From: JAVBJV01 sp031555315
Lineage (GTDB): Bacteria; Pseudomonadota; Alphaproteobacteria; Acetobacterales; Acetobacteraceae
Direction: 5' to 3'
DNA length: 64,000 nt
NCBI GenBank assembly: GCA_031555315.1
Contig: JAVBUO010000013.1
Coordinates: 18,569-82,568 of the forward strand
The notes beneath the pieces are model-generated. The model worked only from the letters and a program-made list of their open reading frames with translations, made no database searches and was not told the DNA's origin. The position numbers and the translations under genes were made by a program. Shown piece after piece: positions 8,857 through 18,804 of this stretch. Numbering within the stretch: position 1 is the stretch's first letter; each line of letters starts with the position of its first letter.

Positions 8857-9332
8857 AAATCGGGATGGCGCGCGCCGATCTTGGCGTGGGTATTTTCGTC
8901 TTCGGACTGGGAGTGTTCGCCCTGTTCGGCACGATCAGCATCCCGCAGACGCCGCTGTATGCGGCGGTGGGGGCGAAGCTCGTCCCGTATCTGTGCGCGG
9001 CGCTGCTGATGGTGCTCGGCTGTTATCTGATGCTCGATGCGATGCGCGGCGGCTGGTCGCGGCATTTGCCGGATGCCGACGGGGCACCGATGAACTGGCG
9101 TGCTTTCGGCCTGCTGGCCGCGGGGGCGCTGGTCAACATGGTGCTGATCGATCCGCTGGGGTTCGTGATCGCCGCCAGCGGCCAGTTCGCCCTGACGGTG
9201 CGCGCCTTCGGATCGCGAAAGCTTCTGCGTGACATTCTGATCGGGATCACGGTGACGCTGGCTGCGTATCTGGGGTTCAACAAGGGCTTGGGTGTGAATA
9301 TCGGCGCCGGCGTGCTGGAGGGACTGCTCTGA
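8853..9332 (+). CDS. tctB: Tripartite tricarboxylate transporter, small membrane subunit TctB
   Basis: This 159-residue inner-membrane protein has about four hydrophobic helices (near residues 10-30, 39-57, 83-105 and 122-140), the usual size and layout of TctB. The start ATG overlaps the tctC stop by four bases (ATGA), so the two are translationally coupled, and tctA follows after one base. TctB supports the large permease in secondary, ion-driven uptake of the carboxylate delivered by TctC. Sequence conservation in this family is low, so the call rests mainly on topology and position between tctC and tctA. Confidence 0.85.
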   Translation: MKIGMARADLGVGIFVFGLGVFALFGTISIPQTPLYAAVGAKLVPYLCAALLMVLGCYLMLDAMRGGWSRHLPDADGAPMNWRAFGLLAAGALVNMVLIDPLGFVIAASGQFALTVRAFGSRKLLRDILIGITVTLAAYLGFNKGLGVNIGAGVLEGLL

Positions 9333-9333
9333 G

Positions 9334-10833
9334 ATGGAGACACTGTACAATCTGGCAAACGGATTTTCCGTCGCCCTGACACCGTGGAATCTGTTGTGGG
9401 CGCTGCTGGGCTGTTTTCTGGGAACGGCGATCGGCGTTCTGCCGGGAATAGGGCCGGCGCTGGCCATCGCACTGTTGCTGCCGATCACCTATCAGGTCAG
9501 TGCGACCGGCGCGTTCATCCTGTTCTGCGGTGTGTTCTACGGTGCGATGTACGGCGGCAGCACGACGTCGATCCTGATCAACACACCGGGGGAATCCGGT
9601 TCGATCATCACGGCGCTGGAAGGCAACAAGATGGCCCGTAACGGCCGGGCCGGGCCGGCGCTGGCCACCGCGGCGATCGGGTCGTTCGTGGCGGGGACCG
9701 TCGGCACGCTGGGGATCGCCTTCCTGGGGCCGGTCGTCGTCGAATTGGCCCTGCAGCTCGGGCCGGCCGAATATTTCAGTCTGATGGTGCTGTGTTTCGT
9801 CACCGTCTCTGCCGTGCTGGGCAGCAGTGCGGTGCGTGGTCTGACCAGTCTGGCGTTCGGCATTCTGCTGGGGCTGATCGGGATCGACATGCAGACCGGG
9901 CAGCCGCGCTTCACGTTCGGCGTGCCGGAGCTGATGGATGGCGTGAACGTGGTGCTGGTGGCGGTCGCGCTGTTTGCCGTGGCGGAAACGCTGTACCTGG
10001 CATTGCACTGGCGCCCCGGGCAAGACGAGGTTCTGCCGGTGCGCGGCAGGCTCTGGCTGAACGGATCGGACTGGCGGCGCAGTTTCTTTCCGTGGCTGCG
10101 TGGCGCGGCGATCGGCTTTCCGTTCGGCGTGATGCCAGCCGGCGGCACGGAAATGCCGACGATGCTGTCCTATTATACGGAGCGTAAACTCTCGAAACAC
10201 CCCGAGGAGTTCGGCACGACCGGCGCGATCGAAGGCGTGGCCGGGCCGGAGGCAGCGAACAATGCGGCGGCGGCGGGTATTCTGGTGCCGATGCTGACCT
10301 TGGGGCTGCCGACATCGGCGACGGCGGCGATCATGCTGTCGGCTTTTCAGTCATACGGAATCCAGCCCGGACCGCTGCTGTTTACCAGCCATCCCGAACT
10401 GGTCTGGGGGCTGATCGCCAGCCTGTATATCGCCAACGTGATGTTGCTGGTGTTGAATCTGCCGCTGGTCGGTCTGTGGGTGAAGATCCTGCATATCCCG
10501 ACGCCGCTGCTTTACGGTGGCATCCTGGTGTTTGCGACGGTCGGCACTTACGGGATCAGCAATTCGGTCATCGACCTGGTCCTGCTGTACGGCATCGGGA
10601 TGATCGGCGTGCTGATGAAGAAGTTCGATTTCCCCGTCGCGCCTGTCATCATCGGCATGATCCTGGGGCCGATGGCGGAGCAGGCAATGCGTCAGGCGCT
10701 GACGATCAGCCAGGGGGATTGGAGCATGTTCGTCACGCGGCCGGTTTCGCTGGCGATTCTGCTGGTCGCACTGGCGGCCTTCGCCGGGCCGTGGCTGTGG
10801 GGCACGATGCAGCGGCGTTTCGCCATTCCGTAA
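9334..10833 (+). CDS. tctA: Tripartite tricarboxylate transporter, large permease TctA
   Basis: This 499-residue polytopic permease has the hallmark TctA segments: GVLPGIGPALAIALLLPITY near residues 33-55, FYGAMYGGSTTSILINTPGE near 69-88, and the second-half repeat GILVPMLTLGLPTSATAA. It forms the translocation path of the transporter whose binding protein and small subunit lie directly upstream. It is the last gene of the block: a strong hairpin terminator follows seven bases after the stop. Length matches the family. The substrate is not readable; linkage to amino-acid-degrading enzymes suggests an organic acid made from or feeding into that pathway. Confidence 0.93.
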   Translation: METLYNLANGFSVALTPWNLLWALLGCFLGTAIGVLPGIGPALAIALLLPITYQVSATGAFILFCGVFYGAMYGGSTTSILINTPGESGSIITALEGNKMARNGRAGPALATAAIGSFVAGTVGTLGIAFLGPVVVELALQLGPAEYFSLMVLCFVTVSAVLGSSAVRGLTSLAFGILLGLIGIDMQTGQPRFTFGVPELMDGVNVVLVAVALFAVAETLYLALHWRPGQDEVLPVRGRLWLNGSDWRRSFFPWLRGAAIGFPFGVMPAGGTEMPTMLSYYTERKLSKHPEEFGTTGAIEGVAGPEAANNAAAAGILVPMLTLGLPTSATAAIMLSAFQSYGIQPGPLLFTSHPELVWGLIASLYIANVMLLVLNLPLVGLWVKILHIPTPLLYGGILVFATVGTYGISNSVIDLVLLYGIGMIGVLMKKFDFPVAPVIIGMILGPMAEQAMRQALTISQGDWSMFVTRPVSLAILLVALAAFAGPWLWGTMQRRFAIP

Positions 10834-10840
10834 AAAGAAA

Positions 10841-10872
10841 GACCGGTATCGCCTGTGTCTGCGATACCGGTC
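10841..10872. terminator. Bidirectional hairpin terminator
   Basis: A perfect 12-bp stem (GACCGGTATCGC and its complement) with an 8-base loop lies between the convergent tctA and GST genes. It follows an A-rich run (AAAAAGAAA) that gives U-rich RNA on the minus strand, so it probably terminates both transcripts. Confidence 0.75.
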
Positions 10873-10880
10873 GAGAACGT

Positions 10881-11549
10881 TCAGTTTTGGGGATCTTCGT
10901 ATCTTGGCAACAGCCAGGCATCAGGTTCCCCGGCTGCCGTATCGTACCAGGCGCTGACCAGCGGGTGCGCGCGCACGGCATCGCAATAGGCGTGGCTTTC
11001 GGCGGTCAGCTTCGGTTGGTAGGTCAGGAATCTTGTGACGATCGGCGCGAACATCGCATCCGCGCCATTGAAGGTCGTGCCGAACAGAAACGGCCCGTCC
11101 GCTCCGAAGCGGGCGCGGGTTTCCGTCCAGATCCTTTCGATGCGCCCGATATCGGCCAGTGCGCCGGGCGTTTGCCCCTTGCCGGGGAATGTGCGGCCCA
11201 GATTGGCCGGCATGGCGATGCGCAGTTCGCGGAACCCCGCGTGCATTTCCGCCGCAATCGTCCGCGCGTGTACGCGGGCGGCGAAGTCGCGCGGCCAGAT
11301 CGTGCCGGAGGAAACTTCCTCGCAGTATTCGCAGATTGCCAGGCTTTCCCACACGCGATGTCCGTTGTGCTCCAGATATGGCACCAGGCCGTTCGGCGAG
11401 ACTTTTCTGACCGCCATGGTCTCGCCGCCACCGGCCAGCGGAATCACCGCGATATCGACGTTCAGCCGCGCCATCTGCACGGGCAGCCAGCCGCGCAGGC
11501 TCCACGACGAATAGCGCCGCGTGCCGATATAGAGCTTGCCGTCCGCCAT
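10881..11549 (-). CDS. Glutathione S-transferase family protein
   Basis: This 222-residue soluble GST has an N-terminal thioredoxin-like domain with a Ser-rich active-site loop (RRYSSWSLRG, 11-20), the cis-proline block SPNGLVPYLE (51-60) and the glutathione-binding ESLAICEY motif (68-75). A helical C-terminal domain follows. The start at 11549 is preceded by a perfect GGAGG six bases upstream, so a longer frame reaching 11630 is not the true start. Such proteins conjugate or isomerise electrophiles with glutathione; the substrate is unknown. It lies 16 bases downstream of a small exported protein gene on the same strand, possibly in one transcript, and ends against the shared terminator with tctA. 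Confidence 0.9.
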   Translation of the reverse strand: MADGKLYIGTRRYSSWSLRGWLPVQMARLNVDIAVIPLAGGGETMAVRKVSPNGLVPYLEHNGHRVWESLAICEYCEEVSSGTIWPRDFAARVHARTIAAEMHAGFRELRIAMPANLGRTFPGKGQTPGALADIGRIERIWTETRARFGADGPFLFGTTFNGADAMFAPIVTRFLTYQPKLTAESHAYCDAVRAHPLVSAWYDTAAGEPDAWLLPRYEDPQN

Positions 11550-11565
11550 GGTGCCTCCGTGCTGT

Positions 11566-12291
11566 TCAGTTTGTATGCAGCGTGTGGTAACGCAGGGCGG
11601 ACAGCCTGCCATCGGTGAACCAGGCGTCAAGCTGATAATCGATCGCGCTGTCGTCGGATTGGAACACCGTATACGCCCAGGTGAGTTGCCGCACGTTCTG
11701 TGCCGTGGGAGGCAACGAAAGAGCGTGCAACACGGCAGTGCGTTCCATGCCCAGTTGCAGGCCCGCCGGCATGGTGGGCGGCGTCAGCCTGTCGGTCGTA
11801 GCGCAGGTTTGCGATGCAGGCGTATTGTCTTGCGCGATCACCCAACCGTTGATTCTCTGATCGGGGCTGAGGCTGGAAGCCATGATGGCGCGCAGCCCGG
11901 CGGGCCGGGAATCCCAGCATGCCGCGCTGTACATCACCTCACCTTCGCCGTGCGCGCGTGTGCTGCCCCACAGCCGCGCCAGATCGGGCAGTCGGGTGGC
12001 ATTGTCGCGTCCCTCCGTGTCGAGGGTCACAGTCGTTCCGCCAATGTCCAGCGTATCGAACGGCGCGAACATACGGGTGATGGTGGTGCGTTGCGCTTCG
12101 TCGTTCTTTTCCACTTCGCGCGGTGCTGCGCCGGACGCATGGTTCAGAACTGCGAAGGCATGTCCTGGTAACCCGGGAAGGTCGCGCACGATGGGTAACG
12201 TGTCCGGTTCCTGCTGCGGTGACGTCTGGGCGAAAGCATGGCTGATCGCAAGATAGGCCAGCAGGGCGAAGGAAAGAGAAAATACGTTCAT
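11566..12291 (-). CDS. Uncharacterised exported protein
   Basis: This 241-residue protein belongs to no family I recognise. The start at 12291 was chosen because it opens directly with a classic signal peptide (MNVFSLSFALLAYLAISHAF, cleavage about residue 22 after AFA). An upstream frame extension to 12444 adds a hydrophilic stretch with no signal function. The mature part is hydrophilic with no membrane helix and three Cys, two as a likely disulfide pair (SAACWDS and SQTCATT). It is probably periplasmic. It shares a strand with the GST gene and is divergent from the aminotransferase. No function is proposed. Confidence 0.6.
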   Translation of the reverse strand: MNVFSLSFALLAYLAISHAFAQTSPQQEPDTLPIVRDLPGLPGHAFAVLNHASGAAPREVEKNDEAQRTTITRMFAPFDTLDIGGTTVTLDTEGRDNATRLPDLARLWGSTRAHGEGEVMYSAACWDSRPAGLRAIMASSLSPDQRINGWVIAQDNTPASQTCATTDRLTPPTMPAGLQLGMERTAVLHALSLPPTAQNVRQLTWAYTVFQSDDSAIDYQLDAWFTDGRLSALRYHTLHTN

Positions 12292-12425
12292 GACCGTTCG
12301 ATTGTTTCGGGGTGGCGTGGAAGAAAATTCTACCGTGGGTGGACGAATTGGCAAAGTAACCGTTGGGCACTTTTCAGAGTGTGTGTCCTGAAGCAGAGTG
12401 TTCGCTTCTCGGGGAAGGAAACGCG

Positions 12426-13757
<1,332 letters not shown>

Positions 13758-13824
13758 AGCAGGACGCTGCCCTGCACCCGCCAGGAGGCGACCGCCTCCT
13801 GGACCTGGGTTTATTCAAGGGAAA

Positions 13825-13871
13825 CCGGATATGGAAAAGGGGGCTTTTGATGCCCCCTTTTCCATATCCGG
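13825..13871. terminator. Very strong bidirectional terminator hairpin
   Basis: A perfect 20-bp stem with a 7-base loop (TTTTGAT) lies between the convergent aminotransferase and IlvD-family genes. The stem contains an AAAAGGGGGC / GCCCCCTTTT core. It is unusually long for a simple terminator. Confidence 0.75.
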
Positions 13872-13890
13872 CCTAAGGTATCCACGGGGT

Positions 13891-13939
13891 CCGGGGAGCG
13901 GGCCGCTCCCCGGCAGGGGTATGGGGACAGCGTCCCCAT
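13891..13939. repeat. Two further stacked inverted repeats
   Basis: Immediately beyond the 20-bp hairpin lie two more perfect palindromes: CCGGGGAGCGG with its complement (13891-13913, one central base) and ATGGGGAC-AGC-GTCCCCAT (13921-13939). The second ends two bases before the IlvD-family stop codon. Together with the terminator they form three hairpins in a row, which may be a REP-like dispersed element. Confidence 0.55.
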
Positions 13940-13941
13940 GC

Positions 13942-15672
13942 TTAATAAATCTCCGGCTCCGGCGTCGGTGCGCCCGCTTCCAGAAAATCGTAATCGCAGC
14001 CGTCGTCGGCCTGGCTGACGTGATCCAGATGCAGCGCGCCCCAGCCGCGTTGATATTTCGGGGCGGGAGGCGTCCACGCTGCACGGCGGCGGTCCAGTTC
14101 GGCGGTATCGACCAGCAGGTCGAGTTTGCGGGCGGCAACATCCAGCGTGATCATGTCGCCGTCGCGCACCAGGGCCAATGGGCCGCCGATATGGCTTTCG
14201 GGGGCGACGTGCAGCACGCAGGTGCCGTACGACGTGCCGGACATCCGCGCATCGGACACGCGCACCATGTCGCGCACCCCGGCTTTCAGCAGTTTCTGCG
14301 GCAGCGGCATCATCCCCCATTCGGGCATGCCGGGGCCGCCCTGCGGGCCGGCCGAGCGCAGCACCAGCACGCTGTCGGGGGTGACGGGCAGATCGGGATC
14401 GTCGAGCCGGGCCTTCAGATCGGCGTAACTGTCGAACACGATGGCCGGGCCGGTGTGGCGCAACAGATGCGGGCTGGCGGCGCTGTGTTTGATGACCGCG
14501 CCGTCGGGGGCCAGCGACCCACGCAGGATCGCCACGCCACCTTCCGCCTGCAGGGCATTGTCGGGGGTGCGGATCACGTCGTCGTTGAACACCTCGGCGC
14601 CGGCGATGTTCTCGCCCAGTGTTTTGCCGTTCACGGTGCGCGCGTTGACGTCCAGATATCGGCGCAGACGTTCGAGGAAGGCACGTGTGCCGCCCGCATA
14701 GAAGAAATCCTCCATCAGGTATGTATCGCCGTTCGGGCGCAGATTGGCGATCAGCGGTGTGCGGCGCGACAACGCATCGAACGAATCGAGATCCATCTTG
14801 AATTTCGCGCGTCGCGCCATGGCGATCAGGTGCGGGATGGCGTTGGTCGAACCGCCCAGGCCCATCGCGGCGATGACGGCATTATCGAAGCTGCCTTGGG
14901 TGAGCATCGCCGAGGGTTTCAGATCCTCCCACACCATATCGACGATCCGCCGTCCGCTGGCGGTGGCCATACGCGGGTGATTGGAATCGGCGGCGGGGAT
15001 CGACGATGCGCCCGGCAGGGTGAAGCCCATCGCCTCGGCGGCGATCATCATCGTGGCGGCGGTGCCTGCCGTCATGCAGGTGCCGTAGGAACGCGCGATG
15101 CCGCCTTCCATCTCGCGCCAGGCTTCCTTCGTGATGGTGCCGGCACGCAGTTCGGCGTGGTATTTCCACATGTCCGACCCGGAACCCAGCGTCTGCCCAT
15201 GCCAGTTGCCGCGCAGCATCGGTCCGGCGGGAACGAAGATCGCCGGGAAGTCGAGGCTGAACGCGCCCATCAGCAGCGCGGGGGTGGTCTTGTCGCAGCC
15301 GCCCATCAGCACGAGGCCGTCGACGGGCAGTGACCGGCCGATTTCCTCGGTCTCGATCGCCAGCAGATTGCGGTACAGCATCGTCGTCGGGCGCATGAAG
15401 CTTTCGGTGACCGACAGCGCGGGCAGTTCCACCGGGAAACCACCCGCCGCCCACACGCCGCGTTTCACCTCGTCGGCGCGGATGCGGAAATGCTGGTGAC
15501 ACGGGTTGAGATCCGACCAGGTCGAGACGATGCCGATTACCGGCTTGCCGCGATAATCCTCCTCGGCATAGCCCATCTGCTGCATGCGGCTGCGATGCCC
15601 GAAGGAACGCATGTCGTCGGTACCGAACCAGCGATGGCTGCGCAGATCCTCGGGTTTTTTCCGCTGTGCCAT
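13942..15672 (-). CDS. IlvD/Edd-family sugar-acid dehydratase (L-arabinonate dehydratase-like)
   Basis: This 576-residue Fe-S dehydratase belongs to the IlvD/Edd superfamily. Visible cluster and metal ligands are in GGCDKTTPALLMGA and GTCMTAGTAATMM; later come NAVIAAMGLGGSTNAIPH and the C-terminal SDARMSGTSYGTCVLHVAPE. The opening (LRSHRWFGTDDMRSFGHRSR), the CHQHFRIRADEVKRGVWAAGGFP stretch and the MEDFFYAGG block fit the pentonate dehydratase branch (arabinonate/xylonate) better than branched-chain-amino-acid IlvD, from memory of the family. It would turn a sugar acid into its 2-keto-3-deoxy derivative. The start at 15672 has GGGGGA upstream; an earlier in-frame ATG lacks one. No sugar-pathway partners are adjacent. 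Confidence 0.82.
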   Translation of the reverse strand: MAQRKKPEDLRSHRWFGTDDMRSFGHRSRMQQMGYAEEDYRGKPVIGIVSTWSDLNPCHQHFRIRADEVKRGVWAAGGFPVELPALSVTESFMRPTTMLYRNLLAIETEEIGRSLPVDGLVLMGGCDKTTPALLMGAFSLDFPAIFVPAGPMLRGNWHGQTLGSGSDMWKYHAELRAGTITKEAWREMEGGIARSYGTCMTAGTAATMMIAAEAMGFTLPGASSIPAADSNHPRMATASGRRIVDMVWEDLKPSAMLTQGSFDNAVIAAMGLGGSTNAIPHLIAMARRAKFKMDLDSFDALSRRTPLIANLRPNGDTYLMEDFFYAGGTRAFLERLRRYLDVNARTVNGKTLGENIAGAEVFNDDVIRTPDNALQAEGGVAILRGSLAPDGAVIKHSAASPHLLRHTGPAIVFDSYADLKARLDDPDLPVTPDSVLVLRSAGPQGGPGMPEWGMMPLPQKLLKAGVRDMVRVSDARMSGTSYGTCVLHVAPESHIGGPLALVRDGDMITLDVAARKLDLLVDTAELDRRRAAWTPPAPKYQRGWGALHLDHVSQADDGCDYDFLEAGAPTPEPEIY

Positions 15673-15735
15673 GTCTCCCCCCTTGGCGCCGTGTTGCGGG
15701 CACTGTGCCACCGGGGTGGGGTTCTGGCTACAGGT

Positions 15736-16305
15736 TCAGGGCAGGCGCTTTTTCCAGTCCAGCGGCGAGACGAGAATGCGCTGTTCGAATGTGCCGTCCC
15801 ATTGGGTGGAAAAGCCGTGCCGGTGCAGTTCCTCGACGATCGTGCGTCCGATCCCGGGCCCCTGGGTGGCTTCGTGCTCGGGGTCGATCGGGCCGAACGA
15901 GAGGTACAGTCCCATGCCATCCACGGCGCGCTCCAGATCCTGGCCGTGATAGAAACAGTAGCCGTGGACCTGGCCCTTGTCGGCGACTTCATCATACACG
16001 GCGAGGGTGTCGTCGTATCCCTCGTTTTGCGTGTAACCGGCGTTCTGCAGCGCGATGATGCCGTTCTGGTTCAGCGCCAGAAAGACCGCGTCCAGCCTGT
16101 CACAGTCGGTTTCGGCCGGCCAGGTTTCCTGTTCGCGCTTTAGGGCGGCGATGCTGGCGGCGATGTCGGCGCAGGCCTTGTCGGCCTGCGCGCCGTGCAG
16201 CTCGTCGTCGCAGATGATGCCTTCGATCTCGCCCTGATCGAAGAAGCCGGACCGCACCAATATACGGATATGATGGGCGATGTCGTCGTCCACAGAAGGC
16301 ACCAT
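15736..16305 (-). CDS. Conserved hypothetical protein
   Basis: This 189-residue soluble protein has no signal peptide or membrane helix and an acidic composition. Notable segments are TDCDRLDAVFLALNQNGIIA, NAGYTQNEGYD, GYCFYHGQDLERAV and GLYLSFGPIDPEH. The pattern reminds me of small DUF6891-type proteins, but this is from memory and unverified. It lies 14 bases upstream of the end of the CurA-like gene on the same strand, so it may share that transcript. No function is proposed. Confidence 0.6.
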   Translation of the reverse strand: MVPSVDDDIAHHIRILVRSGFFDQGEIEGIICDDELHGAQADKACADIAASIAALKREQETWPAETDCDRLDAVFLALNQNGIIALQNAGYTQNEGYDDTLAVYDEVADKGQVHGYCFYHGQDLERAVDGMGLYLSFGPIDPEHEATQGPGIGRTIVEELHRHGFSTQWDGTFEQRILVSPLDWKKRLP

Positions 16306-16319
16306 GGTGCGATGTCCGT

Positions 16320-17345
16320 TCAGCTATGCACGCGGACCAGCAGCTTGCCGAAGTTCTTTCCTTGCAGCAGACCGATCAGCGCGGCGGGGGCGTTCTCGAG
16401 CCCGTTTATCACATCTTCCTTCCAGCGCAATTTCCTTTCGCGGATCCAGACCGGAACGTCGCGCAGAAAATCGCCGCGATGGGCGGCGAAGTCCGAAACG
16501 ATAAATCCGCGTATTGTCAGCCGTTTGGTCAGCACGGTGCGCATCAGACCGGGCAGGCGGTCCATCCCGGCGACCGGATCGGTTGAAATGCCGGTGGCGT
16601 TGTATTGCGCGATCAGACCGCAGACCGGAATGCGCGCGAAATCGTTGAGCAACGGAAACACCGCTTTCCAGACCTCGCCGCCGACATTCTCGAAATAGAT
16701 GTCGATCCCGTTCGGGCAGGCGGCGCGCAACTGGTCGTGAAAATCCGCCGCCCGGTGATCGATGGCGGCATCGAAGCCGAGTTCGTCGCGGATGTAGCGC
16801 TGCTTTTCGGCCCCGCCCACGATGCCCACCGCCCGGCAGCCGCGGATGCGCGCGATCTGCCCGACCGCCGACCCGACCGGGCCCGAAGCCGCCGCGACCA
16901 CCACCGTTTCGCCGGGTTTCGGCTGGCCGATGATGTGCAGGCCCGTATACGCCGTCATCCCCGGCATACCCAGCACGCCCAGCGCCGCGGTGACCGGCGC
17001 GATGCTGGGGTCGAGCTTCGTCAGGGTGCTCGCATCGGCCACCGAGAACATCTGCCATCCGGCGGCGGCCAGCACGGTGTCGCCGGGTTTGAAATCCGCG
17101 TGGCGGCTGTCGATCACCTCGCACACCGTGCCACCGACCATCGTCTCGCCGATGCCGACCGGCTTGGCGTAGGATTTCGCATCGCTGATCCGCCCGCGCA
17201 TATACGGGTCGAGCGACAGATACAGCGTGCGCAACAACACCTGCCCGTCGGCGGGTTGCGGCATGTCGCATGCCTCGAGGCGGAAGTTTTCCGGCACCGG
17301 CGCGCCTTCCGGCCGCGAGACGAGACAGATCCGGCGGTTTTGCAT
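16320..17345 (-). CDS. NADP-dependent oxidoreductase, CurA/leukotriene B4 dehydrogenase-like
   Basis: This 341-residue zinc-free medium-chain reductase has the family opening around LYLSLDPYMRGRISDAKSY, then GMPGMTAYTGLHIIGQP, the Rossmann loop VVAAASGPVGSAVGQIAR and the FENVGGEVW and GLIAQYNAT blocks. Such enzymes (curcumin reductase CurA, YncB group) reduce conjugated C=C bonds of enones with NADPH. The start at 17345 is set by GGAGGA upstream; the frame extends to 17384 but without support. It is divergent from an amidase gene and lies downstream of nothing obvious. The physiological substrate is unknown. Confidence 0.9.
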   Translation of the reverse strand: MQNRRICLVSRPEGAPVPENFRLEACDMPQPADGQVLLRTLYLSLDPYMRGRISDAKSYAKPVGIGETMVGGTVCEVIDSRHADFKPGDTVLAAAGWQMFSVADASTLTKLDPSIAPVTAALGVLGMPGMTAYTGLHIIGQPKPGETVVVAAASGPVGSAVGQIARIRGCRAVGIVGGAEKQRYIRDELGFDAAIDHRAADFHDQLRAACPNGIDIYFENVGGEVWKAVFPLLNDFARIPVCGLIAQYNATGISTDPVAGMDRLPGLMRTVLTKRLTIRGFIVSDFAAHRGDFLRDVPVWIRERKLRWKEDVINGLENAPAALIGLLQGKNFGKLLVRVHS

Positions 17346-17454
17346 GACAGTTCCTCCCCTTGTTGCAGGCGCGTATTCCAGCACCGTGCGCCGCCGTTGT
17401 CACGTGTCGGCCGGGGTGGTTGCCGTGCGGTGCGGTGCGCGGCAATTTAACGGC

Positions 17455-18804
17455 ATGAAAACCCTGACCCAGCTTGCCGCCGGCCTTGCCGCCGGCGCCA
17501 TCACCGCCCGCGCGTTGATCGAAGACAGTCTGGCGCGCATTGCCGACCCGAACGGCGAGGGCGCGCGCGCCTTTACCAAAGTGCACGCCGACAGTGCCCG
17601 TGCCTGCGCCGATGCGATGGATGCACTGCGCAAGGCCGGACGCGCGCTTGGACCCTATGCGGGCATTCCGGTGGCGTTCAAGGATCTGACCGACATCGCG
17701 GGCGAGGCGACCCCGGCCGGCTCGCGCGTGCTGGCCGACGCGTCCCCCGCCCAGGTGCATGCGCCGGTGGCGGCGCGCATGTTCGCGCACGGGTTCGTAT
17801 CGATCGGGCGCACGAACATGACCGAATTCGCCTATTCCGGGCTGGGTCTCAACCCGCATTACGGCACCCCGGCGGCGGCGTGGGAACGCGATGTGGCGCC
17901 GCGCGTGCCGGGCGGTTCGTCGTCCGGCACCGGGGTTGCGGTGGGCGATGGCATCGTGCCGGTGGGGCTCGGCACCGATACCGGCGGGTCGTGCCGTATT
18001 CCGGCGGCGTGCAACAACATCGTGGGGTTCAAGCCGACCGCGCGGCGCGTGCCGCTGACGGGGATTTTGCCGCTGGCGCCCAGCCTCGATTCCGTCGGCC
18101 CGCTGGCGCGCTGTGTGGCGGATTGCGCCGTGGTCGATGCGGTGTTCGCGGGCGAAGACCCCGGCGTCCCACAGGCCGCGCCGCTGGCGGGACTGCGTGT
18201 CGGGGTGCCGAAGAATTACGTGCGCGACGATATCGACCAGACCGTGGCGCGCGGTTTCGATCGTGCGCTGACGGCGCTGTCGCTGGCCGGGGCGCGGGTG
18301 GTTGAATTCGGGTTCGACGAATTGTCCGAGATCCCCGCCCTCGGCGCCGGCGGCGGACTGGTCGCGGCTGAGTCGTATCACTGGCATCGCGCGTTGCTGG
18401 CGGCGAAGCGCGACGGTTACGACCCGCGCGTGTCGTCGCGCATTCTGGCCGGCGAAAAGATCGGCGCGGCGGATTATCTCGAGACCGTGGCGCGCCGCGC
18501 CGCCCTGATCGCCCGCAGCGATGAACGCACCGATGCGTTCGACGTGATCGCCCTGCCGACGATTCCGGTCGTGCCGCCGAGGATCGCCGATCTGCTGGCC
18601 GACGACGAAGCCTATCGCATGGCGAACCTGCTGTTGCTGCGCAATCCGACGATCGCCAATCTGCTCGATCGCTGCGCACTGGCGCTGCCGTGCGGCGAGG
18701 CGGGCGGCGCGCCGGTCAGTCTGATGCTGATGGGCAAACGCATGGAGGACCGGCGCCTGCTGGCCATCGGTCTGTCGGTCGAGGAGATGCTGGGCGCGCG
18801 CTGA
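17455..18804 (+). CDS. Amidase (amidase signature family)
   Basis: This 449-residue amidase-signature hydrolase has its Ser-cisSer-Lys triad visible: Lys76 in VAFKDLTD, the cis-Ser in PGGSSSGTG (about Ser155) and the nucleophile Ser179 in GTDTGGSCRIPAA. It would hydrolyse a carboxamide to acid plus ammonia. The ATG at 17455 is the first plausible start, because the frame upstream reads through the divergent promoter region; no strong ribosome site is present. Its stop overlaps the start of a DNA glycosylase gene by one base (TGATG), so the pair is probably co-translated despite unrelated roles. Substrate unknown. Confidence 0.88.
   Translation: MKTLTQLAAGLAAGAITARALIEDSLARIADPNGEGARAFTKVHADSARACADAMDALRKAGRALGPYAGIPVAFKDLTDIAGEATPAGSRVLADASPAQVHAPVAARMFAHGFVSIGRTNMTEFAYSGLGLNPHYGTPAAAWERDVAPRVPGGSSSGTGVAVGDGIVPVGLGTDTGGSCRIPAACNNIVGFKPTARRVPLTGILPLAPSLDSVGPLARCVADCAVVDAVFAGEDPGVPQAAPLAGLRVGVPKNYVRDDIDQTVARGFDRALTALSLAGARVVEFGFDELSEIPALGAGGGLVAAESYHWHRALLAAKRDGYDPRVSSRILAGEKIGAADYLETVARRAALIARSDERTDAFDVIALPTIPVVPPRIADLLADDEAYRMANLLLLRNPTIANLLDRCALALPCGEAGGAPVSLMLMGKRMEDRRLLAIGLSVEEMLGAR

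Noticed and set aside
13831..15333. 500-codon plus-strand frame opposite the IlvD-family gene
   Set aside because: It begins inside the terminator hairpin and is antisense to a clearly recognised dehydratase.
16324..18387. 687-codon minus-strand frame across the CurA-like and amidase genes
   Set aside because: It covers two well-identified genes in other frames and its product is Arg/His/Gly-rich noise typical of antisense frames in GC-rich DNA.
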